From Alopecurus myosuroides (lineage: Eukaryota > Streptophyta > Magnoliopsida > Poales > Poaceae): a stretch of 64,000 bases of DNA. Below are positions 13,372-24,883 of this stretch, piece by piece. Under the pieces are notes generated by a model. The model worked only from the letters and a program-made list of their open reading frames with translations. It was not told the origin of the DNA and searched no databases. The translations under genes were made by a program, and so were the position numbers. The stretch is from contig CM054061.1 in the NCBI GenBank assembly GCA_028641055.1, positions 119,727,186 to 119,791,185 on the forward strand, given 5' to 3'. The number at the start of each line of letters is the position of its first letter. The first letter of the stretch is position 1.

Positions 13372-13791
13372 TATCAAAACTGTGAGAAGGGAATAAAAAC
13401 CACTATGATTAGTATCGTTTAAAGTGAAACGAAGATTGTTGTTATGCACTATGGCGATTTGCTAGAGTTAGAAAAATAGCGGTGCATAAGAGTGACTAAC
13501 ACGTTGGATAAATAGTGACTACAAAGTTCAATCGCGCCGTTGTTGGAGTGAGCTGACTACAAAGCATAACGCGGCGATGGTAAAAGTGGAGTTGAGAGAC
13601 TGTTGTGAAAGGGGAAGGGATGATTGGAAAGAAATGATCGAGAACATGATTGTACCACGAATAACCCGAACTATATGCGCCTTCTCTTGGCTGCATATTA
13701 TTTCCATTTAAATTTTACGTGCATCATATTTACATATTTAACAGGAAAACAAGTTTGAAAACCCGTGGCAACGCACGGGCATTTAACTAGT

Positions 13792-15430
13792 AAGAGAAAA
13801 AAGTAGCACTTGCAACATTAGCAGAGCAGAGTCGCATTCATCCGCGAAAACAAATATAACCTTTCGATTGGACGGCCCAAGTTGACCAAGAGAAGTGAAC
13901 GGCCAAGATCAAGATGGAAGCTGGCGTCTCCTTCGCGTTCCGCAGGTTTAAGCACGTGATGCAGCGGATTCGAGATCAGAGAGGGTCCAAACGATCAAAC
14001 AAATCGACGAGAGAACAAAAACAAGGTATTCGGTATCACTTTTGTATTCCTCAAAAAAAAGGTATCACTTTTGTATATCAAATGTTAAAATTGGAAATAT
14101 ACAGTGATATTTGGGGATTATAAGCAGATATGTTAGTTATTATTATGAAAAAAATTTGTGAAAATGTGTGGTAAGGTTGTGAATATTATCTTTTGGTGCT
14201 GCCAAAGAGAAGGGGTGAGGAATATAGAAGAAATTTTACTTGTGTAGATAGAAAATCACACTTTATTGATCAAATACTATAATTACAAAGTATATCCCAG
14301 ATGCAATCTAGAACAATAGAAACTGAAATATTACAAACTGAAAAGCATCGGAACCACGAGAGTATATTACAAAACAACCCTTGGTGTTTTCTTAAACAAT
14401 TACCAAGCTTGGGACTAATGAAAATAGAAAATGTTGATTCCTGTCTAAATGCATGTTGACACCCACACTGATTCGTGAGACCCATCTGGAATAGCTGACT
14501 AGGTAGCACATGTGGAAGTGGAGCTCAGGTGAATGTGGGGCCCATTTGTCAACCTCCCAATAATTTGTTCCCTATCAAAGGTCAACCCAACCGGGGGGGG
14601 GGGGGAGGGTTACGATGGACGGCAAGCGCTGATCAAGTGGTACGGAGACAGTTCGGATCCAGAACGGCGCATGAGCTGAGGCTAAGGGCGGCGCTTGGAG
14701 CCATTTGGTCACTGGGCGAGGCGCCGACGACCTTCTAACATGGGACGGTAGGAGAAACACAACATTAGCTGGCTACGAGGCATGCACGAGAGGGAGGATT
14801 CAATTCAGATCGTGAGTTCATCGAGAAGGGTCGTGAATTCACCGAGACTGCGGCGACACGGTCGGTGAGGACGGAGAAGCTACGGCAGCCGACCACGAGA
14901 CTATCCACCAGTGCTAGGAAGACGAATTTGATTTCGGTGGCTCGGTCCGTCCCGGCATGCACTCATCAGTGAGGAGCATGATGACAGCACGACAAACCTC
15001 ATTTTGGCACTCCGGAGGAGCTGGAGCCCATGTGGTCGTGGCTTAGGGAATTTAACATTGGCGTCGAGTTCGTCATCGTTGTGGTGGACCCGAGCCCCTG
15101 GTGGATGACCGAGGAGGGCCCTAGGACAACGCTGCATGCAGGTCAACGGGCCTCCTCGTCGTCGTCAAGGGCTTAGCTAGTACGCCATCCCCACCCATTT
15201 TTGCCCCCGATAGGTTGGCCAGGGTACGCCGACGACGGGCAGGATTCGAGACGCCGACGCCGCCGAAGATGGGGGATGAAGAATGCTGCGACAGCTAGGT
15301 GCACGTTGGGGCCGCGCCAGTCTCGCCAGCGGCTTGGGCGTGGAGGAAGCCATGGCCGATGGCAGCGTGGAGCTCCTGGTGCGTTTCCGGTTGGTGAAGG
15401 GAGGAGGAAGAAAAATAAGGGGGACAATAT
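13792..15430. other. intergenic DNA with GC-rich gene-like debris
   Basis: 14600-15420 is GC-rich with several short overlapping ORFs on both strands, a pattern typical of decayed exon or UTR sequence, but no domain is recognisable. A run of ten G residues lies near 14595. The rest (13800-14520) is AT-rich and shows nothing. Confidence 0.35.
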
Positions 15431-15921
15431 CACTACTAGGGAAAAGCTTACCCGTGACGCACCATTTTTCTTATCCGTGACGCACCAGGGCTCGTCACGG
15501 CTATCACGCCGCGCCTATGGGTTTAGCCGTGACGCACCTAGCAGGTGCGCCGCGCCTATTTATACCCGTGACGCACGGGCACGGTGCGCCGCGGCTATTG
15601 CGTGGCGCGTCACGCCTAACTCCGAAGGTGCGCCACGGCTAGTAATTTAGGTGCGTCACGGCTATTCTATGCTGTATTTTTAAAAAAAAGGCAGTACCGT
15701 ATTTATACAGGTATATACAGCTCAAATACAGAAGAATGTCAGTACACAAAATACAGAAGAATATCAATAGCTCAAACACAGGTATGCAATTGATAGAATA
15801 AATTTTCATAGCAGAAATATTACATAGTCTAGAAAACAAACATATATACTACTAATAAATCCAGGAGTTAGTCTCGAAAACAACCATATTACATATTTTC
15901 GATCATCACCACATAATCTAT

Positions 15922-16967
15922 CTAGCGGGCGCGGATGTAGTCGATGACCATCATCATGTCCAAGTTGGCGATGTCACTATCCCTCATGGTGATCAGAATA
16001 GCTCGGCCAACCTCCATACCACCTCTTGCGGAATGGAACTGCCTCCATGCTTGAGAGTTGAGGATGACCCGACCATCAGCGTTATCCCTGGTGATCGGAA
16101 CTACGGTGACAGGTCCTGATTCTCCACGGCATACTCCAATGGTACCCATATGCTCCATGCCAGCACTATCCGCTACCGCCAAAGGTATTTTCTACAACAC
16201 ACAATTCCAAGAAAGAATAAAAGCACAATGTCAAATACCGGATAAGAAAGTGTTAAGAACATAAGCAACTATACGAATAAGAAAGTGTTAAGAAACATAC
16301 CATGACATGTCCATTGGAGATGTTAGTGTTGGTGATGCGATGCACGAAAGGGGACCCGATGTAGCTATCTATCTGGGCAAGTTTCTGAAGGACACGGTCC
16401 TTCTCAAACTCGCTAAGATTCGCTCTTTGAGCAACCACCACATGTTTCCATGGGTCCTCCTCGTCCATATCATCCTCAGTGTCCATATCCTCGGTGTTCT
16501 CAGTTTCCTCCTCACTCCCGCCATCCTCGCTCGCAATCCCGCCCATATACACAATTTTGATGCGAGGTTGCGGTCCTTCCATAGAGAAGTGAATGTAATC
16601 ACCTCCGCTTAAATTGTACGTGGCGATGATAGCCTGCAATTGTGGCCCGCAGAAGTAGGTCTTCGTTCTTTCTTTTTTCACTCGAAGAATGTAGGTGGTC
16701 CCGTGAACATTGAAATCCACGTTACTGCCAACTAACTCGTTGAATTCTTCGCGAATATTGCATGGTAGAATCTAAAAAAGAAATATAAAGAATATTTTGT
16801 TAATAAACACAAGTCTCAAGCTAGATAGTAAAACGAAAGAACAAGTTAACATAAAAAGAATTGTTAATTACCAACGAATCAACGTCACCGTCGTGGAGTT
16901 GAAGCATAAAAGAAGCCCCAGTGAATCGTCCTTCGGCACATCGGGACCGACATACTTCGCAAGCCAT
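15922..16967 (-). CDS. two-domain B3-like DNA-binding protein, 3 exons, 278 aa
   Basis: Hand-spliced gene on the minus strand: exons 16872-16967, 16301-16771 and 15922-16191, each with GT/AG borders and phase 0, giving 278 residues with no stop. Residues about 18-100 read as a B3 domain: hydrophobic strand FMLQL, then LP..IREEFNELVG, a YILRVKK strand, YFCGPQLQ in the position of the usual W..F, YNLSGGDYIHF matching the family's L..GD...F, and IKIVYM. An acidic linker (about 104-133) follows, then a second B3-like block in the last exon with VTVVPITRDN, VILNSQAWRQF and GMEVGRAILITMR. B3 is a plant transcription-factor domain; target and role here are unknown. It lies wholly within a CACTA element. 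The family assignment comes from the motif layout, not a search. Confidence 0.68.
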
Positions 16968-16999
16968 GTTCTATTAAATTAAGAAATGACACATAGAGG

Positions 17000-19250
17000 T
17001 TAGAGGAGCATAGCTATCACAAAACAAAGACAAATGGCAGAACCTACCTATCACAAAACAAATGCAGAAAGGCTATTAATGAAATGGTTAAACTAGGATC
17101 CAGATTCCCTCTTTGTTTGCTAGATAATTTCGTAGCTTCTGCTTTGTTTCTGATCTGAATGAATGTGGAAGAGGTCCCTGCTTTGTTTCTGATCTAAATG
17201 AATGAATGACCACATCCGAGTGTAAATGTTTCAGATGCAAAAACAAGGCAAACTGATGTTATATTTTGCTACATATTAGATGTTACTATGCAAAGATGAC
17301 ATGTTTAAGATGCCAGATGTTATTTTCCAGTACATTTGGTACTTGGGCATGTTTAAGATGTTCCAGAAATAGCTCCATATGGCATATTTCGCTCACATTC
17401 CAGCACATAATTTGTCCTGAAAGCACTGACATAAAATGCACCAGACAAGTACTTGGGAATATTTTGCTGAAGTCACTGACACAAATGTTACATTACTCAA
17501 GTTCACACAATTGCTCAAATATTACATTACTTAAGTTCACACAAACCCTCTAATCAGCAAGGCTAAAAAAGCATACAACATTACGAGAGAAATGAATACT
17601 ATCACTGGCCATGTGCTCTACAACTTCAGTTCTTGGCAATTTGCCACCCATATCTACTATTCCCACATGAGCACACAATGCTTGCCACTTGTGCTGTTAT
17701 ACATTGCATCAACAGAAAACTTGCATCAGTCAAAAATTGATTCATTCTTGACGATTTCCTATTGGACGCAAACTTGCATCAGTCAACTTTAAAACTAAAT
17801 CAGTAGCAGTACAACATGACTATAATAATAATAAGAAGTGCGACGTCGTGAGTGTTTTGGTAATACTTGCAAATTAAACATAACTGAAAATATCAAGTTA
17901 CGTCGGGGTTTAGTTCACTAATCCAGGCTGTATCCAAAGGAAGGTTTAGAATCCTAATCACATCTAAGCTTTCCAAGGGACCTTTTTTTACATTCTAGCC
18001 AACAGGTTAGAACCTCAGTACTAGTATACATCCCATGGTTGGTTCGTCCGCTGAATAGATTGTTTTTTAACTGTGTGTGAGATAAAAAAAGTAATCATAA
18101 TCAGTAGTTAGCAAAGGTTTAATTGTTTATGGAATCATTAATTGATGCCCTAAATTAGCATCAACAGAAATGCATAAGCAGGAATAATTGGATCATACCA
18201 ACAAGAGATTAACAGATGTCAGCATGTGAGAATTGGACCAGTCGATTGGATCACTATCATCATAAAAGGATAACGAGCTCACGTCCACATTACTAGGTGC
18301 GTTGAATTTGTTGTCCACACAAAAGAGACGTGAGAGAAGATAGCCTGGCTTCATAAACATATGATGAACGTGCAGTTTGGGTATGCCAATCATATGCCTC
18401 AACACAGGTTTGGCAAATGCCACACGTCCTTGTGCACAACCAAAATAACTCTTTTGCATGAATTTTCAGTACTGCTTATGTAAGCATGAAAATGGCCAAG
18501 ACAGTGATTCAAAATTTTGGAATTATGATCGCACAAGGACAAGGTCAAAGGAAAACACACAGTCTAACAGGCCAACAGTGACTAAATGACGAACCAACAG
18601 TGGCCTCATCTAGGATCCATCAGAATAACACATAGAGGTTAGAGCACATCAGAATAACACCAGAGATGGCCTTTAGCCTGAACTAACTGAAGAATGACAG
18701 TAGGCTGCTGCTTTTCTTTTCACAAAGTGGCAAGCTGGGTGGGCAAAGTACACAAGGAAATGAATTATGTATAACTTGCACTCACGATTCGGTGTGAATT
18801 TCTCCTCTCGACGGGACACAAACATGTTTCGGCCGCATACTCCTACTCGACCTTTTGCTACAGGAGAAAACGTATCTTGGCGATGGACGAAAATGGCTTT
18901 CTGCCGTGCGCTAAGGAATCCGATTCCGGGGCTTACCTGGGGAAGTAGGGGAAGAAGATGGCCGGCGTCGAGGACGAACCAGACGGCAGCAGCGTGACTG
19001 CCCCCTCCTCCTCCTTGTCGTGGAAGAACCGGATCGACGGCTCCGGCCTCCTCCTCAGATCGAGATGCGCGGCGCTGGGCGGTGGGCGGCTAGGACGATG
19101 GGAGGTGGGCGATGGGAGGAGGCGGTGGGCGCTGGAGAGGGAGGGAGATCGAGCGATGGGAGGTGGCGGCGGCGACGGGCGACGAGAGGAAGGAGAAGAG
19201 AGGCGCGCGCGTGGTGGAGAGAAAAGGAGAAGAGAGGGGGAACGCGGCCT
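17000..19250 (-). other. upstream part of CACTA element; possible promoter or 5' exons
   Basis: No confident gene. On the minus strand 18193-18459 is open for 88 codons and ends at a potential GTATGA donor (about 18197). The GC-rich block 18940-19240 ends at a CAG|GTAAGC donor near 18930. These look like 5' UTR or upstream exons of the B3-like gene, or captured fragments. Transcript data would decide. Confidence 0.3.
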
Positions 19251-19640
19251 AGCTATACCCGTACTCCCCATAGCCGTGGCGCACCACGCCACGGTGCGTC
19301 ACGCTTATCTAACCCGTGGCGCACCACACTCGCGTGCGCCGCCCCTATACAAAATAGCCGTGACGCACCAAGGACGCGCTGCGTCGCCGGTATGCCTCCG
19401 AGGCTCGCCGCCCCGGCTCCACACATAGGCGCGACGCGCCTTCCGTTTGGTGCGCCGCGGCTAAGGCTATAGGCGCGACGCACCAAACAGTGGTGCGCCA
19501 CGACTATTAGGCGTGACGCGCCATATTGCTGGTGCGTCGCGGCTATCATCACTCCTATAGCTGTTTTCCTAGTAGTGTATGGGGGCTGGTTGGTGGGCTC
19601 ACGTCCACATCACTTACCCTCCACTTGTGTTGCCTACGCA

Positions 19641-19881
19641 CACTAATAGGAAAATGCTAATACGCGACGTACCAAACTGGGCTAGACGTGGCCCACCACG
19701 GTGCGCCACTCCTAATGACTAGTCTCCTGCCCGTGCGTGCGCCACGCCTATTTTACGGTGTGTCACCGCGCCACGGCTAAGCGAATGAGCTGAGTGCGCC
19801 ACCAGTATCCTCACCGGTGCGCCACAGTTATTTATATATATAAAGTATACTATTAGTACAGGTTAATACAGTTCAAATACC
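19641..19881 (+). mobile_element. truncated end of a related CACTA element
   Basis: It begins CACTAATAGGAAAATGC, a variant of the terminus of the neighbouring element, followed by degenerate copies of the same gcGCCACggc-type subterminal repeats. It ends with an AT-rich piece similar to 15676-15730 of that element ('acag.tcaaatac'). No opposite terminus is found, so this is a truncated copy of the same family 63 bp away. Confidence 0.6.
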
Positions 19882-20275
19882 CTACTTTAATCAGCTCTGT
19901 TGGTGGACCACACGTGTCAGCTTGTTTAGACGGAAACTAGCGCTTAGCCCCACGCTTGGTAGATTTTAGAAAACATTAAGACACTGCCTTAAATGTGGTA
20001 GTTTTTCCTTAACGCTTTCTGCTGCGGTTAGGGCATCTCCAGCCGTTGCGCCCCCCCAGGGCCCAAAACGTCACCGTTTTGGGGCCGCCGCGGCGCCAAA
20101 CGGCGCTAATCTGGAACCTAGGGGGGCAGGCATCCCAGTCGCCCCCGAGCCCAACTTTCGGCCCAAAAAACAGAGGACTGAAAATTCGACACATTTTATT
20201 TGATTCGACGCAAATTCGAACTAAACATCGAGAAATAAACTTCGAAAAACTTGTAAATCTACGGCGGCGACTATT

Positions 20276-20924
20276 CTAGGCGTCGTCGTCTTCATCGTCG
20301 TCCTCCTCGCGGGCATCCTTCTCCACCATGGCGAGCTGGTTGGAGGGGCCAGCTTCGCCGTCATCCTTCGCCGCCATGGCGAGCCAGCGCCGGTCCGCCC
20401 GGCCTTGCACCCGCAGCCGGTGGAGCTGTGCCTGTTCGGAGGGCTGGCGGTTGCGCCGCTCGCTCTGCAGCGCCACCTGCCGACGGTCGTCCTCGTACTG
20501 CGCGATGAGCGCCTGCTGCTCGACCGACGCCGCGTTTTCGGCTAGCTGCCGGTACGCCTCGCGCTCCGCCTCTTCCCTCCGGTGGGTCTCCAGAGATGTC
20601 CGAACGGCGGCAGCCTCGGCCGCCGCCGCCGCCGCCTGCTCGAGGCCGCCGAGGACCTGGTGGAACGCTTCCTCGTTCCGCGCGGTCTCGAAGGAGTGGT
20701 AGGCCGCGTGCTGCTCCGGCCACACCGGCTGCCTCCTCCGTTCCCTCCTCCAGCGCCGGGGCAGCCTGCGCCGGCTGCTGCTCGGGCGGTAGCTCTTCCT
20801 GGCCGGGCTGCTGCTCGGGCGCCACCGCTCCCTGCGCCGGCTGCTGCTCGGGCGCCACCTCCTGCGCCAGCTGCTGTTCCTTTCCGTCGCTGTCGGGCCA
20901 CGCATCCCAGTGGCGAGGCATCAT
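20276..20924 (-). pseudogene. frameshifted Glu/Gln/Ala-rich ORF in Harbinger element
   Basis: The start in one frame (ATG at 20924: MMPRHWDAWPDSDG, then repeated EQQPAQ/PEQQPGQ segments) and the continuation in another (QPVWPEQHAAYHSFE, then an Ala/Glu-rich helical stretch such as LEQAAAAAAEAAAVR, ending in an acidic tail at 20276) join only through a one-base shift near 20720-20760. The protein looks like a coiled coil with no catalytic motif. I cannot name a function. The pattern suggests a once-complete ORF of about 215 residues. Confidence 0.5.
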
Positions 20925-21262
20925 TGCTAGGTGCGGCGAGAGTGGCGAGGAGTAGGAGACGAGAATGGGAGAACGGCGAGGAGGAGGAGGCGAGAATGGG
21001 AGAACGGCGAGGGGCGAGCGCCTTTTTTATAGCCTGGCGGACCAGTCACTGCGCCGCGCGTGTCACCGCTGCCGCCCCCGCCATTAATCCGGCAACATTT
21101 GACTGGGGCGCATGCACTGGCCGGCAGCCTTTGACGGCGCGGGCGCCGAGAAGAAGGTCATGGGCGGGGGTTTATGTTCCCGCGTTTTTTCGGCGCGTCA
21201 CTGACAGAGCTGGCCCGCGCGGGCTGCAGCGCAGTTTCGCCCCCCAAACCGAACCCAGCGGG

Positions 21263-21357
21263 CTGGGTTTGGCCTGGGTGCCGCGGCGCGAAATAGCTCC
21301 GAAACGGCCCGCTGGGTTTGGCCTGGGTGCCGCGGCGCGAAATAGCTCCGAAACGGC
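21263..21357. repeat. direct tandem duplication, period 49 bp
   Basis: Two near-identical copies beginning 'ctgggtttggcctgggtg' start at 21263 and 21312, within the right side of the Harbinger element. The unit contains 'aaatagctccgaaacgg', which recurs in part downstream. Confidence 0.8.
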
Positions 21358-22521
21358 GCTATTTGGGCTTCTGGGGGCCGACTGGTGAGGAAACGGCGCT
21401 ATTCGCCGCTTCCGACGCTAAAAAGGCCCCCTGGGGGCTCTGGCGGGCGAGTGGAGATGCCCTTAGTCCCACACTTTGTAGATTTCTCTCCTATTCTATG
21501 CTATCTAAAAAGAGAATTTTGTTCCTTCGCCCACTCTGCCTTAGGCTTCGTCAATGTTTCGCTTCGACACTTCGTCCGCCTCCACTTTCCTGTACCTCTT
21601 TGCTCCCAACGCTGGATCACAAAGAAATAAAACCCGAGTGCTCTTCTGCGCAAGGGTTCCACAACCTCAAACTATCTACGCTAGGCGCCGCCGGCAGTAA
21701 TAGCCCCCATCCTCCCATCCTTTTTCTCCGGCAAGGTCTTCCTGCAGTGAGGCACGGCACGCCGTCCTCCACCCGAGCCTCCTCCGTCCCTCCCACATGT
21801 CTCTTCTCCGACACGAAGCCGCCACGTGATCGGGGCCGATGTTCTTCAGGATGGGCGGCCGGAGGAACCTGATGGCGGAGGTCGTTCTCTGCAACGGAGA
21901 AGAAGGTCGGACCTCTCCACCACGTGCCTCTCTTTCTCACGACGCTTGGAGGCGGTATGCCCCCCGGATGGGTTGTGCCCTGGCGAGATCCTTGCTCCCC
22001 GGCCAGAGCCGCCAAATTCCAGTCTACCAAGGGTGGTTCCCTCCAGCTGTCTGGCGTGCCAGCAGATCGGGACTGCCCAACGCCACCGCCCACGCGAGCA
22101 CGCGTGTGCACTGCCGTCCGCCTCAATCCTGCCCGTCTCTGTGCAGGTTGTCAGACTTCTATGCATGCCCCTTTTATTTCTATAGCCAAACGAAATTCCC
22201 CCAAAGATGAGTTTGGTTCGTTTCTAATTTTTCCATGGATATTACATGTCTCCTTTGACTTGAGTTCCAATTATTTTGTTCTCTTATGTTTGCCTCTGTA
22301 TTGTAGTTTTTGCACAGCTAGCTTCAGGAATTCACTGATGGTGGTTCTTGTCCTCTTTTTTTGATGTTACCAGACATCAGCCTAGAATTGTCCGTGATGC
22401 ACTGTTGCAAAGACTGATGAACTTGATGGGGCAAATCTGTTAGCTAAGTTGTCCATGTGCCATTACCTGAAGATTGCGGCCGGAATGCTAATTACTTTCA
22501 TCATCATTTGTTCACCTGCAG

Positions 22522-22743
22522 CCAATGGAAATTTGTGTTGAAGATGAGGCAAAGTTGACCCTTCACGATCTTGTACATGTAGCTTTTGTAGCTGCACTCT
22601 GTTTTCCATTCATTTCGACAGTTTTTGTTCTGCTGCTTGTGAATAATCATAATATTTCTTTGCAGCACTACATAAAATTGACCATGGCAGAGAAGAACAG
22701 GAAATTAAATGATCTCTTCAAAGCTCTTGATTTCAACCAAGTG
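22522..22743 (+). pseudogene. fragment of UAP56-type DEAD-box RNA helicase (RH15/RH56 family)
   Basis: Two exon-like pieces: 22522-22578 encodes [18 protein letters not shown] after a CAG acceptor, and 22666-22743 encodes [16 protein letters not shown] then [10 protein letters not shown] after a TTTGCAG acceptor. Both match the linker between the two RecA lobes of plant UAP56 (spliceosome and mRNA-export helicase). The last base of the first exon is changed next to the GT donor. After FNQV the similarity stops and the frame ends, and no N-terminal or C-terminal helicase motifs are present. This is a captured, non-functional fragment. Confidence 0.82.
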
Positions 22744-22846
22744 GCACATTTCTATTTCATTTTTCGATGCGATCATCCAACAAGGAAGACTATGAAGAAC
22801 CAACTCTTCTGTGACAGCTTTATCAGTTCAACATAATATTATTTCT

Positions 22847-23270
22847 TCAAGGTTGATTCAATCGTCTAAACGGCCTACTGGTAGTACAGATGGAACACCA
22901 ACGATTCAAGAACCTTCTTCCAATAGTGGTGATTATGATATCTCAGTGATAAAACATAATTCCAAGCTTCAGCGTATTATTGGTTAACACGTGCTCACTT
23001 CGCATAGTTAGAAGCAAGGTTTCTGGTTCTCCAATTAATTAGTCTTTTTTGCAGGAGATGAATTTTCTGCTAAAGTTACTAAGTATCCAACAGACCTATT
23101 TGAAAAATCAACAAAACTTGAAGCCATATTGAAAAAACCACATGTACAAATACAAACGTATTAAGCATGGATATAGAAATGAGCAATTGTTCCAAACTGA
23201 GAAAGACTGCATGGAGATTGATATCAAGCATGAAGATTTCATAGCACGAAAGCAGAGTCGGTTACAACAG
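22847..23270 (+). pseudogene. two exon-like fragments of an unrecognised gene
   Basis: Exon-like block 22847-22982 ends at G|GT. A second block starts after TTTGCAG at 23055 and continues the frame (GDEFSAKVTKYPTDLFEKS), reaching a stop near 23158. One inserted base later, the open frame resumes ([20 protein letters not shown]) to a CAG|GTAATT donor at 23270. The parent gene is not recognised; the frameshift argues for decay. Confidence 0.5.
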
Positions 23271-24883
23271 GTAATTTACTTTATGATCATATTCATCTGT
23301 TCTAAATTAAGTACGTAAGGGGAGTTCTTTGAAGTGCATGAAAAATGGAAAATACATGTTTTAAGATGTCTGGCAATGATGCATATTGGACGTGTTGTTC
23401 AAGTATGTGCCACTCAATGTATTTGTATTCATTTTCTGTTTTAAGGAACTCGTGTTTAGCTAGCAGTAGTTGATTCTTTCCTTGTCTTCATTGTAATAGA
23501 GAATGCCAGGTTGAATTTTTAAATCGCACTGCTTTCTCTCCTATCTAAAAAGAGAATTTCATTCCTTCTCCGCCCACTTTGCCTTTGCCAGTAGACTTCT
23601 GTGTGGTAGTGAAATTGGTATAGCTTGAGGAGGTGAGATTTCATATGTGCAATCAAACTAATTAGCTGCGGTATGTGCATGCATAGAGAAATGGTCTGGC
23701 CAAGCAATATTTTTGTATTCATAGCAGACAGACTATAATCATCTCACAATTTTTTACCTATAGTGGAATGAGCTTCTATATGATTTATTTTTACTATATA
23801 CTAATTTCAAAGTGGAATGAGGTTCTATATGGTTTGGCCCGTAGAAGATACATACATGTGCATGATTTTTTATATGCATGTTCTTTTTTTCTGGATTCTG
23901 TTACATGATTCTTCTATGTGTCCTTAGGATGTCGATGGCTGAAGTTGTGATGAAAACATCGGAAGGTCTCGGGTCTTTGGACGAGGCGTCGGGGACTTAC
24001 CCAGCAAGGAGGCCACATGGTACAACTACTGGAAGAAGAGATGGCGACCTACGGTGGGAGATCGACGGCCACTGCGGGTGCGGTACAGGAATCGGAGGCC
24101 CTCGCAGCAGCAGCTAAAGGGATTCTGACCTTGACAGTTCCTACTCTTTCCTCCCTCTACTCTGCTTTGGTGAACTCGTGTGGAGGGTTTGATTTGCGAT
24201 CGATCATGACTTTAAACTGTGCTAATTTTCTATGCAGTTGTTACCGTACAAAAGGACAATTGGTACTTAAGTACGATGTTGTTGGAATTTCTAAGAAATT
24301 GCATAGCAGTTGCTTCTTTGTTCATGCGAGTCGTCATCAATATTTATGCTTCTACAATCAGTATCAGTTTAAAATTCCCATTATATTTGTATCTTGCATT
24401 TTCTAACGTGGAACCCAATAGGGCACACTGGTAGAAAATAGGCCTACAGTCCCGGTTCACCAGGACTATTAATCCCGTCCGGGCAACCGGGACTAGCTAT
24501 GCGCGACTAAATGCCCCCCCCTATAGTCCCGCCACTTACGGACCGGGACTAAAAGCCCGTCCACGTGGGCGCTAGGGGTCCGTTGCGGCGGAGGACCTTT
24601 AGTCCCGGGTCTTGTGGTTAACCGGGACTGAAAACCTGCGCAGGTTTAGGGTTTTAGGCCCCCTAAACCTGTTTCCTTTTTAATTTGTTTTGTTTTAATT
24701 TCAGTACACATATTCATGCATATATATATATATGAAATATCAAACGAGGAGAATTCAATAGGAATATATAATATATATTCAATATCGGGTGACCATATAT
24801 ACAACCTCGAACAAGTTTCCATATTACACAATTAAGATGGACGAGCATACACAAATTCGCACAAGTTTCAAAGTACTTAGGGC

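Larger units (their letters stand above)
7699..13790 (+). mobile_element. Helitron, outer element of a nested pair
   Basis: It starts TCTCTACTACTTAAAAG after an A (7698) and ends with a hairpin (CCCGTGgcaaCGCACGGG, 13762-13779) followed by CTAG at 13787-13790 and a T. No Rep/helicase coding capacity is visible. Pairing this 5' end with this 3' end, rather than with the one at 12757, is inferred from simple nesting: 9816-12757 would be an inner Helitron. The interior before 9815 is AT-rich and shows no gene. Confidence 0.55.
15431..19577 (-). mobile_element. CACTA transposon (non-autonomous) carrying a B3-like gene
   Basis: Left terminus CACTACTAGGGAAAAGC and right terminus GCTGTTTTCCTAGTAGTG are inverted copies, and the 3-bp duplication TAT flanks the element (15428-15430, 19578-19580). 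Dense subterminal repeats of the type GCCGTGACGCACC fill about 200 bp at the left and 300 bp at the right, as in En/Spm elements. At 4147 bp it has no TNP2 or TnpA gene; its only clear gene is the minus-strand B3-like gene at 15922-16967. Mobilisation would need a transposase in trans. Confidence 0.92.
20031..21462. mobile_element. PIF/Harbinger-type element, non-autonomous
   Basis: Termini GGGCATCTCC and GGAGATGCCC are inverted, flanked on both sides by the 3-bp duplication TTA (20028-20030 and 21463-21465), the signature of PIF/Harbinger elements in grasses. At 1432 bp it is too short for a transposase plus the Myb-like partner, and neither is seen. It is very GC-rich (CpG) and contains a minus-strand ORF with a frameshift. 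Confidence 0.8.
21466..24422 (+). other. chimeric segment of captured gene fragments, possibly Helitron-related
   Basis: Pieces of at least two unrelated coding genes lie here on the same strand (22522-22743 and 22847-23270). A 40-bp direct repeat starting CTATCTAAAAAGAGAATTT occurs at 21501 and 23541, and a shorter copy at 36361. The repeat resembles Helitron 5' ends, and fragment chimerism is typical of Helitron capture, but no matching CTAG 3' end was paired. 21600-22200 is GC-rich with no recognised protein. 23933-24116 is an open exon-like piece after an AG acceptor, unrecognised. Confidence 0.4.

Noticed and set aside
20582..21388. 268-aa plus-strand ORF opposite the frameshifted Harbinger ORF
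   Set aside because: It is a shadow in CpG-rich DNA, includes the duplicated 49-bp segment and the element terminus, and has no domain.
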